From contig CAZMVB010000008.1 in assembly GCA_964569795.1 (NCBI GenBank), positions 62,001 through 126,000 of the forward strand: a stretch of 64,000 nt of DNA, written 5' to 3'. The translations under genes were made by a program, and so were the position numbers. Shown here piece after piece: positions 27,380 through 35,589 of the stretch. The notes under the pieces are model-generated. The model was not told the origin of the DNA. It saw only the letters and a program-made list of their open reading frames with translations, and did no database searches. Source of the stretch: JAHJDS01 sp964569795 (GTDB taxonomy: Bacteria > Desulfobacterota > Desulfarculia > Desulfarculales > JAHJDS01). Within the stretch, counting starts at the first letter, position 1; each line of letters opens with the position of its first letter.

Positions 27380-27990
27380 GTCTGGCCGTCCAGGACCCGA
27401 CCGGGGCCGAGGCCCGGTTCCACCAACTGGCCGCCGAGGCCGACGGCCTGTTCGCCCGGGTCGCCCGGGAAAATCCGGACCTGGTCAGGTGCCGGCCCGG
27501 GTGCGACGACTGCTGCCGGGCCGTGTTCCTGGTCAGCGCCGTGGAGGGTTTGGTGGTTGCCCGGGCGGTCAAGGACCTGCCCCGCCAAAAGCGCCGGCTG
27601 ATCGAGCGCCAGGCCGAAAAGGCCGCCGCCAAATACGAGGCCCTCTTCGGTCCGGCGGCCGCGAGGATCGATCCCGGGGCCCTCTCCCGGGAGCGGATCG
27701 ACTGCCCGCTGCTGGTTAAGGGCCGCTGCGCGGTTTACGAGCACCGGCCCATCACCTGCCGGGTGTACGGCGTGCCCACGGCCATCGGCGGTCAGGGCCG
27801 GACCTGCCCCCAAAGCGGCTTCCTGCCCGGCCGGACCTACCCCACCATCAACCTGGACGAGTTCGAGGCCAGGCTGGACCGGATCTCCGACCCCCTCATC
27901 GCCCCCCAGGCGGGCCGCCCCCTGCCCCGCCGGGCGTCCCTGGCCTGGCATCTGATCGGTTCCTCAGCCAGTGGAGTGCTCTCTGAATAG
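27376..27990 (+). CDS. YkgJ-family cysteine-cluster protein
   Basis: 204 residues from the ATG that overlaps the previous stop (ATGA). The cysteine pattern RCRPGCDDCC, CPLLVKGRCAVYEHRPITCR and a later TCPQSG fits the zinc/iron-chelating YkgJ (CxxCxxCC) family. These are thought to bind a metal or Fe-S cluster; no enzyme activity is established. The frame is open much further upstream, but that part is a shadow of the transglutaminase gene. Third gene of the PHP operon. Confidence 0.88.
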   Translation: MSLAVQDPTGAEARFHQLAAEADGLFARVARENPDLVRCRPGCDDCCRAVFLVSAVEGLVVARAVKDLPRQKRRLIERQAEKAAAKYEALFGPAAARIDPGALSRERIDCPLLVKGRCAVYEHRPITCRVYGVPTAIGGQGRTCPQSGFLPGRTYPTINLDEFEARLDRISDPLIAPQAGRPLPRRASLAWHLIGSSASGVLSE

Positions 27991-28119
27991 CAGGACTCTC
28001 GACGGGACCAGTTCTTGCCGGTTCGGACCACCCAACGTCCTGTTTGACCGATGAGTTGTTCGCGCCGAACAGCCAAGAACGTCGAATAACCGCCCTCACC
28101 TGAATTAGGGGACGGAACA

Positions 28120-29478
28120 CTAGGTCATCGGGCCGGCCGGTTCGGTCGCCTGCGGGAAAGACCTGACCCCGTTCTGGGAGTGGGTCCGGGGCACGATCAC
28201 CGTGACCCTGGTCCCCTTTTTGGGCTGGGACTCGATCTCGATCCGGCCGCCCAGGCGGTTGACGACCCCCTGGGCAATGGTCATGCCCAGACCGGTGCCC
28301 AGTTCCTTGGTCGAGTAGAGCGGCTCGAAGATGCGGTGGAGTTCGGCCTGGCTCATGCCCCGGCCGGTGTCGGTGATGACGAATTTGACCTCGTCCGGGC
28401 CACCTTTCAGTTCCAGGTGGACGTCCCCGCTCTCCCGGGTGGCCTCCAGGGCGTTCTCGCAGACCTCGCACAGGGCCCTGACCAGCATGTCCCGGTCGGA
28501 GACGATGGTGCCGGCGGCCGGGTCCAGGTCCTGGGTCAGCCGTCCGGTGACCTCACCCACCTCCTCCATGGCCCGGCCCATGGCCTCCCAGAGGACCTCG
28601 GCCGGATCCAGGGGCGTCGCCTCCAGTTTGACCGCCCGAAAGATCTTGAGCGACTCGTCCAGGACCAGTTCCAGGACCTTGACCTCCTCCAGGATGACCG
28701 AGATGTAGTGTTTTCGGGGGTCGTCCTCGGGGATCATCTGGTCCAGGCGGGAGGCGAACCCGCCGATGGTGGTCAGGGGATTGCGGACCTGGTGGGCGAT
28801 GAACGAGGTGAACTTGGCGATGGCCGTCTGACGCGCCTCGTTGAGCAGCGATCTTTGCAGGCTTTTCAAACGCCGGTTGGCCGTCTCCAGCTGGGCCAGG
28901 GCGGCGTTCAACTCCTGGATCCGCTCCTGCTGCCCGTCGAGGGTGTGTTTCATCCGGGACAGCTTGATGCTGACCGCCACGTCGCCGGCCGCCTCCTCGA
29001 GCCGTTTCAGGTCCTGATCGGTGAACTGCCTGATCCCGCGGTCGGCCAGATTGATCGCCCCGACCAGCTCGTCGCCGGCCATGATCGGCACGGCGACCAC
29101 GGTCTGGAGTCCCTCGTCCCGGAGGTGCTCGAGATCGGCCGCCTGGCGGTTCTCGTCGGTCAGGACGACCGTCTTTTTTTCGGCCGCCGCCCGGCCGGTG
29201 AGGCCGACGTGGGGCGGCCTGGTTCCCACCCTGCTGACGAACTCGGGTCTCAGGCCCTGGTGGGCGGCCAGGCGCAGGGTCTTGTCCTTGGGGCCGGCCA
29301 GGTAGATTCGTCCGGTCGCGGCGTGGACCAGCTCCAGGAGCCGGGCCAGGGTCGGCTGCAGGTCGTCGGTCGCCTTTTCGGGCTCGATCAGTTGGGACCG
29401 GATTCGATCCAGGCGCCGCCGGTCGTTCTCGGAATCGTCCGGGGCCGGGGAAGACTGAGGCCGGTCGTCTTCGGTCAT
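28120..29478 (-). CDS. GAF-domain sensor histidine kinase
   Basis: 452 residues, no membrane segment. A GAF domain (about 40-170, VGLTGRAAAEKKTVVLTDEN and VVAVPIMAGDELVGAINLA) is followed by a coiled coil and a HisKA domain with the phosphoacceptor His229 (SFIAHQVRNPLT). The HATPase has N box CENALEA, DTGRGM and GTGLGM. Cytoplasmic kinase sensing an unknown small molecule. Its ATG overlaps the stop of the upstream DHp-only gene (ATGA). No response regulator gene adjoins, so the partner is elsewhere. Confidence 0.92.
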   Translation of the reverse strand: MTEDDRPQSSPAPDDSENDRRRLDRIRSQLIEPEKATDDLQPTLARLLELVHAATGRIYLAGPKDKTLRLAAHQGLRPEFVSRVGTRPPHVGLTGRAAAEKKTVVLTDENRQAADLEHLRDEGLQTVVAVPIMAGDELVGAINLADRGIRQFTDQDLKRLEEAAGDVAVSIKLSRMKHTLDGQQERIQELNAALAQLETANRRLKSLQRSLLNEARQTAIAKFTSFIAHQVRNPLTTIGGFASRLDQMIPEDDPRKHYISVILEEVKVLELVLDESLKIFRAVKLEATPLDPAEVLWEAMGRAMEEVGEVTGRLTQDLDPAAGTIVSDRDMLVRALCEVCENALEATRESGDVHLELKGGPDEVKFVITDTGRGMSQAELHRIFEPLYSTKELGTGLGMTIAQGVVNRLGGRIEIESQPKKGTRVTVIVPRTHSQNGVRSFPQATEPAGPMT

Positions 29479-30332
29479 GTCTGGTGGTTCTCGGGGGCTC
29501 CAGCGCCGTCGATGTCGATGATCCGGGTCCCCTGCACGTAGTCGCGGGTCTTGTAGGTCCGAATGGCCGAGATCTTCTTGGTCAATTCGCCCAACCGCTG
29601 GGCCTGCTCCAGCAGACGGCTCACGTAGCGGCGCCTGTCGTCCGGACCCAGTTGTTCATTTTGCAGCATTTCGGCCAGACCCATGATCACGGTCAGGGGC
29701 TGGTTGATCTCATGACAGGCCGCCCCGGCCATTTCCATCACCGCCTGCTGTTTTTCCAGGTGGATCAGCCGGTGGATGTTGAGCCCGTTCTCCAGGTGCA
29801 GGGCCACCTTTTCACCGAGTCGATGTAAAAAATCCACGCTCAGGCCTGGCCGGTAGCGCCGGGTGTCCTTGCTGGCCAGGACCAGGTAGCCGAAGGCGTT
29901 CTCGCCCGAATCCAGGGGGATGACCGCCATGGACTTGAGGCCCGAGGCCAGGTCCGGAAAGAGCAGCGCCAGGACCTCGGTGTGGGGTCGGTCGATCAAT
30001 CTGGTCCGGCGGCTCTTTCCGGCCAGCTCTTTCATCTGCTCGCCGGTCAGGCAGGTATAGGCGTGGTCCATCTGGCGCGGCAGGGCCAGTTCGTCCAGGG
30101 CCTGGGCCAGGGCCTGGTGATCCTGGTTGAGATAGAACCCGGCTCCCTCGAGCTGGTACAGGACGGTGATCACCCCGGGCAGTTCGGTCAGGATCGGTTC
30201 CAGCTCGCGCTTGGTGATCAGGAAGCGCTCGACGTGGTCCATCCGCTTCCAGATCTTTTCGTTGCGCTTGAGCCGGTCGCTCAGGGCGTTCATATCGTTG
30301 AGGGAGGTATCTTCTTGTGCGCGGACGACCAT
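29475..30332 (-). CDS. GAF-like sensor plus HisKA domain lacking a kinase domain
   Basis: 285 residues from ATG 30332 (GGTGGAG upstream). The N-terminal two thirds look like a DUF484/GAF sensor (TELPGVITVLYQL, LKSMAVIPLDSGENAFGYLVLA). They lead through a coiled coil to an H-box, AACHEINQPLTVIMGLAEML (His207), and the second helix of a dimerisation domain. The protein then ends: there is no HATPase domain. It is translationally coupled to the complete GAF kinase downstream, which could phosphorylate His207 in a heterodimer. An open frame continues upstream to 30848 but is non-coding in character. Confidence 0.8.
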   Translation of the reverse strand: MVVRAQEDTSLNDMNALSDRLKRNEKIWKRMDHVERFLITKRELEPILTELPGVITVLYQLEGAGFYLNQDHQALAQALDELALPRQMDHAYTCLTGEQMKELAGKSRRTRLIDRPHTEVLALLFPDLASGLKSMAVIPLDSGENAFGYLVLASKDTRRYRPGLSVDFLHRLGEKVALHLENGLNIHRLIHLEKQQAVMEMAGAACHEINQPLTVIMGLAEMLQNEQLGPDDRRRYVSRLLEQAQRLGELTKKISAIRTYKTRDYVQGTRIIDIDGAGAPENHQT

Positions 30333-30390
30333 GGTCTCCACCTGTCCCTTCCCCCAGACCGCCTCCGGCAATGCCCCGGACCAGGGTATC

Positions 30391-30419
30391 AGCCTAGCCG
30401 GTAGCGAATCGGGTGTCAA
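30391..30419 (-). promoter_or_regulatory. Sigma-70 type promoter of the two-gene sensor operon
   Basis: Minus-strand TTGACA (30414-30419) and TAGGCT (30391-30396) are 17 bases apart, about 60 bases before the start at 30332. Confidence 0.55.
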
Positions 30420-30467
30420 AAGAAAACAACCTTGTGGCCCCTCGGGCGTCGGGTGTAGGGTTCGAGG

Positions 30468-31328
30468 ATGGAGACGAGCCTGGGCCGGAAGCTGAGACTG
30501 TGGCTGTGGGTGGTTTTCACGGCGGCCCTGGCCGGGGGACTGGTCCTGATCGAGGTCTCCCTGCACCGGCGATCGGTGACCTGGCCCTCCCCGGCCGGAC
30601 CGGGCGGGTCCGCCGGGCCCGTGGCCCTGGTCCCGGCCGAGGCGGCCTGGCCGGGCGGGGCCGATCAATTGCGTCTGACCGCCCCGCGGGAGCCCGGGGC
30701 CTGGGTGATCCGGCTCGAGGTGGCCGATCAGGGTCTGGCGGCGGCGCCGGACATCCGGCTGACGGCCGGCCGGTTCGTCGCCGCTCCGGCCCGGCTGGCC
30801 GGGGGACGAATCGGGCCGGGGGCCTCCCCGGAGCCCACGACCTGGCACGGATTCCGGTCCGGATCGATCCGGGTGGTGGTGCCAGCCTCATCGATCACGC
30901 CCGGGTCCGGGCCGGTCGCGGTCAAGATCATCAACCAGGACCCGGGCTGGCTCATCCTCCGGCGCGTCGAGATCTATCCCTGGTGGTGGCACAATTCCGG
31001 GATCCGCCTCCGGCTGATCCTGGGCGTTTATATCGGCCTGACGGCGCTTTTGCTCTGGCCCCTGGGCCGGACGGGAGGGGTGGCCGCCCTCCAGGCGGGC
31101 TCGTGGCTGTCCGCGACCGGGGTGGCCCTCTCCATCTGGCAGTGGGGCCGGCGGCTGATCATCCTCGACGTCACCTGGGGGGTGCCGAGCCTTGTCCTCT
31201 GCCTCCTGATCTGGGGCGTGGGTCAGGCCCTCAGCCTGGGCCAGATGGGGACGTTTTGGGGGGCCGGTCCGGCCTGGGCAATGGGCCAGGTCGCGGCCCT
31301 GTTCCGGCGGCCCAAGACCGCCGGCTGA
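30468..31328 (+). CDS. Multi-pass membrane protein of unknown function
   Basis: 286 residues. One N-terminal membrane segment (LWLWVVFTAALAGGLVLIEV), then a beta-rich, Gly/Pro-rich extracytoplasmic domain of about 130 residues (IRLEVADQGLAAAPDIRLTA, IRVVVPASSITPG). Three or four C-terminal membrane segments follow. I see no catalytic motif and do not recognise the family. The layout resembles glycan- or polymer-associated membrane proteins, but that is a guess. Divergent from the sensor operon. Confidence 0.65.
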   Translation: METSLGRKLRLWLWVVFTAALAGGLVLIEVSLHRRSVTWPSPAGPGGSAGPVALVPAEAAWPGGADQLRLTAPREPGAWVIRLEVADQGLAAAPDIRLTAGRFVAAPARLAGGRIGPGASPEPTTWHGFRSGSIRVVVPASSITPGSGPVAVKIINQDPGWLILRRVEIYPWWWHNSGIRLRLILGVYIGLTALLLWPLGRTGGVAALQAGSWLSATGVALSIWQWGRRLIILDVTWGVPSLVLCLLIWGVGQALSLGQMGTFWGAGPAWAMGQVAALFRRPKTAG

Positions 31329-31489
31329 CCGGCCTGTTGTCGATCAGCCGATCCAGGGCGCCGGCCCGGGCCGTGACCGGGCAATATGTGCCGCCAGAGT
31401 CGTTATTTTGACACCGTCGCCAACATTCGTCTCCCGGCCGGATTAATCTAACAAGCTAATTTAATTAAATATATCATTATCAGGACCGT
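31329..31489. other. AT-rich upstream region of the sigma-54 promoter
   Basis: About 160 bases without a gene. The part from 31440 to 31488 is strikingly AT-rich (CTAATTTAATTAAATATATC) compared with its neighbours. It is suitable for IHF-type bending between an enhancer-bound activator and the sigma-54 promoter. Confidence 0.4.
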
Positions 31490-31506
31490 CTGGCCCCGAA
31501 TTTGCT
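31490..31506 (+). promoter_or_regulatory. Sigma-54 (RpoN) type promoter
   Basis: TGGCCCCGAATTTGCT matches the -24/-12 consensus: the GG at 31492-31493 and the GC at 31504-31505 have the obligatory 10-base gap, and flanking TGGC and TTGCT agree. The predicted start near 31517 lies just before the AGGAGG ribosome-binding site at about 31520. Confidence 0.7.
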
Positions 31507-31529
31507 CGCTTCCTACGCAGGAGGCCGCC

Positions 31530-31952
31530 ATGGTCAAGATAATTCAACCTCCCCTGACCGAAGGCACCAATCCCAAGCTCCGCCCGAAGCGGTCCAGGGG
31601 AGGAGACTTCGAGAGCGTGTTCCAGTCCGCGGTGACCCAGGATCAGGCCCCTGCGGGCCCAGTGCCGCCGATGCCCCTGACCGGGCTGGATGCGGTGGCG
31701 GCCGGGTCCGACCTGTCCCGGGTGGAGCGGGTGGTGGACATGCTGGATAAGTACCGGCAATTGCTGGCCGATCCCAAGGTGCCGCTCAAGAAGGCTGGGG
31801 TCCTGGTGGACGGCCTGGATCGCGAGGCCGACTGGCTGGCCCTGCGGGCGGCCCAGATCGACGGCCCGGCCGGGCTCAAGGACCTGCTGGCGCGCACGGC
31901 CTTGACGGCCAAAATCGAGGCCCTGAAGTACCAGCGCGGGGATTACGTCTGA
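31530..31952 (+). CDS. Uncharacterised helical protein, first gene of sigma-54 pair
   Basis: 140 residues, no signal peptide. A basic, disordered N-terminus (KLRPKRSRGGDF) is followed by a helical C-terminal half (RVERVVDMLDKYRQLLADPK, LKKAGVLVDGLDREADWLAL, LKDLLARTALTAKIEALKY). AGGAGG precedes the ATG. Many sigma-54 genes in this group of bacteria are flagellar, and small helical proteins with a disordered head occur there, but no flagellar gene is in this window. Followed after one base by the second gene of the pair. Confidence 0.7.
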   Translation: MVKIIQPPLTEGTNPKLRPKRSRGGDFESVFQSAVTQDQAPAGPVPPMPLTGLDAVAAGSDLSRVERVVDMLDKYRQLLADPKVPLKKAGVLVDGLDREADWLALRAAQIDGPAGLKDLLARTALTAKIEALKYQRGDYV

Positions 31953-31953
31953 C

Positions 31954-32286
31954 ATGTCCGTGGTGAACGGCGTAACGCAGATCAATCCGGGCGGATCGAC
32001 CGCCTATCGAGCCCAGTCCGGAGCGGACGAGGCCTTTGACCTGGAGAGTCTTCTGGCCGGCCGGGACACCGCCCGGTCCGAGACCCGGAACAAAAAAGGC
32101 GCGCCGGCCCCGGCCGGATCGTCCGAAATCGGCATCCTGGCCGAGGCGGCGGCGGCCGTCACCCCGGCCGAGGCCCAAAAAATCCTGAAAGAGGTGACCG
32201 CCGCGGCCGGCGGGGCCTCACTCGAAACCCTGGTAGGCTGGCACGAGATCGGGCGGCCGTCCCTCCTGGGCTCAGCCTACATCTGA
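31954..32286 (+). CDS. Uncharacterised small protein, second gene of sigma-54 pair
   Basis: 110 residues, low complexity in Ala, Gly and Ser. Two possible helices lie at ADEAFDLESLLAG and TPAEAQKILKEVTAAA, and the C-terminus is LLGSAYI. No signal peptide or recognised domain. It begins one base after the upstream stop codon, so the two are coexpressed. The pattern of short hydrophobic ends would fit a secreted or anchoring peptide-like partner, but nothing decides this. Confidence 0.65.
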   Translation: MSVVNGVTQINPGGSTAYRAQSGADEAFDLESLLAGRDTARSETRNKKGAPAPAGSSEIGILAEAAAAVTPAEAQKILKEVTAAAGGASLETLVGWHEIGRPSLLGSAYI

Positions 32287-32341
32287 CACGGCGACACCCT
32301 CCCCGTCAGGGAGGTTGACCACCCCACTTCCTTCAATCGCC

Positions 32342-32377
32342 GACCGGCCGGGTCACCCCCCCGGCCGGTCACCTTTT
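32342..32377 (+). terminator. Intrinsic terminator of the sigma-54 operon
   Basis: GACCGGCCGGG (32342-32352) and its perfect complement (32360-32370) form an 11-base stem with a 7-base loop, followed by ACCTTTTT. It overlaps the stop region of the convergent membrane-protein gene. A weaker stem (CCTCCC/GGGAGG) lies near 32297-32314. Confidence 0.75.
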
Positions 32378-33087
32378 TGGCGGCCGGCGATCACCTGGGG
32401 GTACCAGTTGAGATAGACGATGGTGAACACGGCCGCCATCAGCAGCAGCAGGTAGCGGACCAGGGTCCAGACCAGGGCCTGCCCGGGGATGTTGGACGCC
32501 AGGCAGAGCACCGCGGACACCAAAAAGACCAGACCCCAGACCGCGGTGGTCACGGCGTGGAGACGCCGGGTCAGCTCGCCCGGGGGCTGCCCCTCGGTGA
32601 CGGGCGTGTAGGCCAGGGTCAAGGGGACCGGCCGGAGCAGGGTCGTCAGCCACAGCCCGCCCAGGACGATATAGGACAGGGCGCTCCCAAAGGGAATGAA
32701 CAGGGCCGCCCGGCCCGTGGGCCCGAAGGAGCACAGGATGAAGATCAGGGCGAAGTAGATGGGCGTAGCCAGGTCCCACCAGGTGGTCTTGAGGTACAAA
32801 AAGCGGTAGCCCAGCACGGCCAGGCCCAGGAGCAGCGCCACCAGGGTGGTGAGCCACCACCAGCCGGGCAATAGCCCGGCCAGGACCCAATAGACGACCC
32901 ACGGCCCCAGGGACACGGCCAGCCAGGCCAGGCCCGGCAGTTCGATCGGGGCCCGGGCCGGCAGCCAGGATGGGCGCGGGGTCTCGGGGGCCGCTTGATC
33001 GGTCCGGAGCAAGGGCCCCGGAGCCGCAGTTCCGGTCTCGTCCGGGGAGGGCGGTCCCCCGGCCTGACTCGTTGTTTCCTCGGTCAT
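32353..33087 (-). CDS. Multi-pass membrane protein of unknown function
   Basis: 244 residues. A Pro/Thr-rich cytoplasmic head of about 45 residues precedes six predicted membrane segments (for example WLAVSLGPWVVYWVLAGLL, LTTLVALLLGLAVLGYRFLY and YFALIFILCSFGPTG). The C-terminus is short and basic. No diagnostic motif seen. GGGAGGAA lies ten bases upstream of the ATG. Convergent with the sigma-54 pair, divergent from the carbonic anhydrase gene. Confidence 0.7.
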   Translation of the reverse strand: MTEETTSQAGGPPSPDETGTAAPGPLLRTDQAAPETPRPSWLPARAPIELPGLAWLAVSLGPWVVYWVLAGLLPGWWWLTTLVALLLGLAVLGYRFLYLKTTWWDLATPIYFALIFILCSFGPTGRAALFIPFGSALSYIVLGGLWLTTLLRPVPLTLAYTPVTEGQPPGELTRRLHAVTTAVWGLVFLVSAVLCLASNIPGQALVWTLVRYLLLLMAAVFTIVYLNWYPQVIAGRQKGDRPGG

Positions 33088-33230
33088 GTCGGGTGTTCCT
33101 CCCGTCTGATCACAGGGGGGATGATCGGTCGTGAACGGGGTTGATTTTCAAGGTAACACAGCCCAGTTGTCCGGGTCAAACCGCCCGGCCGGGCCCTGGC
33201 CTTCGGGCCGCCCTTGTGTTAGCCTTGGTC

Positions 33231-33752
33231 ATGGCGCCAACCATCCTGCCCTTTGACGGGGTCACCCCCCGAATCGATTCGCGGGCGACGGTCATGGACA
33301 CGGCCGTGCTCATCGGCGACGTGGCCATCGAGGCCGAGTCGTCCGTCTGGTTCCAGACCGTGCTGCGGGCCGACATCTATCCGATCCGCATCGGCCGTCA
33401 GACCAACATCCAGGACCACTGCACCGTGCACGTCTATGGGGGCCGCTTTGCCACGACCATCGGCCACCGGGTGACAATCGGTCACGGGGCGGTCCTGCAC
33501 GGCTGCACCATCGACGACGACTGCCTGATCGGCATCGGCGCGGTGATTCTCGACGGGGCAGTGATCGGCCGGGGGAGCCTGGTCGGGGCGGCGGCCATGG
33601 TCACCTCGGGCACGCACATCCCGGCCGGGTCCCTGGTCCTGGGATCTCCGGCCCGGGCCGTCCGGCAGGTCACCCGGGCCGAGACCGAGCGTATCCGGGA
33701 GGGGGCGCCGACCTATGCCCGGCTGGCCGCGGCCTACCGGGAGCAGAGATGA
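33231..33752 (+). CDS. Gamma-carbonic anhydrase family protein (YrdA-like)
   Basis: 173 residues from ATG 33231. A left-handed beta-helix of hexapeptide repeats carries the candidate metal histidines in NIQDHCTVHVYG, TIGHGAVLHGC. The RADIYPIRIG loop and QDHCTVH motif are typical of the YrdA/PaaY/gamma-CA group, which are trimeric metalloproteins and sometimes real carbonic anhydrases. The frame opens at 33141, but that extension is hydrophobic without a ribosome-binding site. The stop overlaps the next start by ATGA. Confidence 0.9.
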   Translation: MAPTILPFDGVTPRIDSRATVMDTAVLIGDVAIEAESSVWFQTVLRADIYPIRIGRQTNIQDHCTVHVYGGRFATTIGHRVTIGHGAVLHGCTIDDDCLIGIGAVILDGAVIGRGSLVGAAAMVTSGTHIPAGSLVLGSPARAVRQVTRAETERIREGAPTYARLAAAYREQR

Positions 33753-34867
33753 CCGCCGTGGACGTCCGGTCCCTGGCCCGCCAGGTCAAGCGCAACTGCG
33801 ACGTATCCGACGCCCTCTTCGGCCGGCACTTCTCCATGTGCGGCCTGCTGCTCAGGCTCCGCAACCTGTTCAAGGCCGAAAGCGGCCTGGCCCCCTGGCG
33901 GGAGCCGGACAGCGGGGCGATCCTGGCCTGGGTCGCCCGCCGGGAAGAACTCTGGGAGGGCCTGGAGGGGTCGGGATTCGCCCCTCTGGACCTGGACGGG
34001 AGGCGGATCGATCCCTTTGACGCCGCCGCCGTCAACCGCCGCCTCATCCCGGACGGCTGGGCCTACGCCGCCGGGTACGGGCCGTTTCTCAAGCCGACCT
34101 TTGTCCTGGGCGAGCTGAAGGACCGAACCAAAGCCGACGGCCTCGAGTATTTGGTCCTGGGCCGCGAGCTGGCCCGGGACCTGTCCGTAAGCCCCGCCAT
34201 GCGCCAGGGAAACCTGATCATCGGCCGGGCCGGGGCGATACCCTATCTGTTCTGGGATCGACTCAGCGAGCCGGGGCGGACCGTGGCCCGGTACATGGCC
34301 GCCGGACTGACCCTTTGCGGACTGGATCCGGCCCAGGTCCGGGCCCGACCGGCCGTGTTCGAGGCGGAGGTCAACGACATCTGCCTGGCCGAGACCGGGA
34401 CCTTCCTGGCCCACGAACGGGGCGAGGCCCTGGATCGGACCCTGGACGAAAGTCGCTGGCAAGAGGCCGTCGCCGCCCACCCGGGCACCGAGATCGAGCT
34501 GGTGGCCCGCACCCTCAAGGACATCCTGGCCGACACCCACGCCCGGGGGCTCCTGGGTCACGTCGCGACCGTCCTCCGGCCGTCCTCGCTACTGTTCTAC
34601 CTGGCCTTCATCCCGGTCCTCAATCGGCTGCTGATGCCCGAGGTCACGGCCGTGGGCGAGACCTTCTTCGATCGCCCCGACTGGGAGGCACTGTCTGTCG
34701 CCCGGCGCCGGGTCAGACGCCGAGCCCGGGACCTGGCCCACCGGCTGTTCCGCCTGATCGAGGCCGGCCGGGACCAGGGACCGGACTGGACCCGGCGCCA
34801 GGTCCACGACCGGATCGTGGCCCCCCTTGAGCCGTGCGGTTTGACACCAGACCTGGCGGCGACTTGA
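33749..34867 (+). CDS. Conserved hypothetical protein coupled to gamma-carbonic anhydrase
   Basis: 372 residues, soluble and mainly helical, no signal peptide. Notable segments: LARQVKRNCDVSDALFGRHF near the N-terminus, FEAEVNDICLAETGTFLAHE in the middle, and a basic Arg-rich stretch near residue 320 (VARRRVRRRARDL). No domain I recognise with confidence; it looks like a delta-proteobacterial family of unknown role. ATGA overlap with the carbonic anhydrase gene means co-translation. A promoter for the next gene overlaps its stop codon. Confidence 0.75.
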   Translation: MTAVDVRSLARQVKRNCDVSDALFGRHFSMCGLLLRLRNLFKAESGLAPWREPDSGAILAWVARREELWEGLEGSGFAPLDLDGRRIDPFDAAAVNRRLIPDGWAYAAGYGPFLKPTFVLGELKDRTKADGLEYLVLGRELARDLSVSPAMRQGNLIIGRAGAIPYLFWDRLSEPGRTVARYMAAGLTLCGLDPAQVRARPAVFEAEVNDICLAETGTFLAHERGEALDRTLDESRWQEAVAAHPGTEIELVARTLKDILADTHARGLLGHVATVLRPSSLLFYLAFIPVLNRLLMPEVTAVGETFFDRPDWEALSVARRRVRRRARDLAHRLFRLIEAGRDQGPDWTRRQVHDRIVAPLEPCGLTPDLAAT

Positions 34868-34892
34868 CATCCTTTATGGGGAATGATACATA
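34864..34892 (+). promoter_or_regulatory. Extended -10 promoter of the GNAT gene
   Basis: TTGACA (34864-34869) is 17 bases from TACATA (34887-34892), with TG one base before the -10 box. It overlaps the stop codon of the previous gene. Confidence 0.5.
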
Positions 34893-35080
34893 TTAAAAAA
34901 TGATATTGAGGGAGCGGCCGAGGGAATATCACGCCCGACGTCAAATTAAATAGCCGACGCCGATTATGGCCGCGTCTCAAAAAACGAATTAGACGCTGGG
35001 CCGGATGGGAAAGAATTATTGTTTACAAACTGGACCTGACCACTTTCAACCTTCCGGAAGGCATCAACCCGAACCTCAGC

Positions 35081-35560
35081 GTGCGACAGGCCTCCCTCGG
35101 GGAATGGGAGCAGTTGGCCCGAAATCCCGTCTATGAGATCACGCCCTATGAGTACGAGGACAGCCGGCGGATCCTGGCCGAGGGCGACCGGTTGATGGTC
35201 GGAGAAGTGGACGGCCAGATCGTGTCCTTTCACCATGTCCGCTTGAACTGTTTCGAGGCCACGGGCGGGAAGAGGATCGGTATTCCAGAGGACACGGTTT
35301 ACGCCTTCCGGGGAATGGTCCCCAAAAAATTACGCCGACGGGGTTTGGCCTCCTCGGCCATGGCCCACATCACCCGGATCATGAAAGAGGAAGGCTACCG
35401 CCGCCTCCTGTTCGAGGTCCAGTCCGAAAACGTGGCCCAGTGCAAGGCCGTGGCCAAGATAGGTTCGGTGGCCATCGGCAGCTATCTCAATTTCTGTTTC
35501 CTGAAACGGAATAAGAGCTGGATTCCGCGGCGGTTGTTCAAGTCGATCACAAAATCCTAG
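35081..35560 (+). CDS. GNAT-family N-acetyltransferase, start uncertain
   Basis: 159 residues from GTG 35081, with the acetyl-CoA loop RRRGLASSAMAHITRI and the following beta-strand LLFEVQSEN typical of GNAT enzymes. The same frame is open back to 34910 and reads protein-like (RRWAGWERIIVYKLDLTTFN), which looks like genuine N-terminal coding sequence, but contains no ATG, GTG or TTG. Either a rare start codon is used or a small indel has broken the N-terminus. An ATG at 34900 in another frame would need a +1 shift. Substrate unknown. Confidence 0.7.
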   Translation: MRQASLGEWEQLARNPVYEITPYEYEDSRRILAEGDRLMVGEVDGQIVSFHHVRLNCFEATGGKRIGIPEDTVYAFRGMVPKKLRRRGLASSAMAHITRIMKEEGYRRLLFEVQSENVAQCKAVAKIGSVAIGSYLNFCFLKRNKSWIPRRLFKSITKS

Positions 35561-35589
35561 GAAACGACCTCTGACCGGCCCTGACCGGG

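Noticed and set aside
29475..30848. Longer 457-codon version of the DHp-only sensor
   Set aside because: The upstream 170 codons are Pro/Gly/Arg-rich shadow sequence opposite the divergent membrane-protein gene; the ATG at 30332 has a good ribosome-binding site and a promoter lies at 30391-30419.
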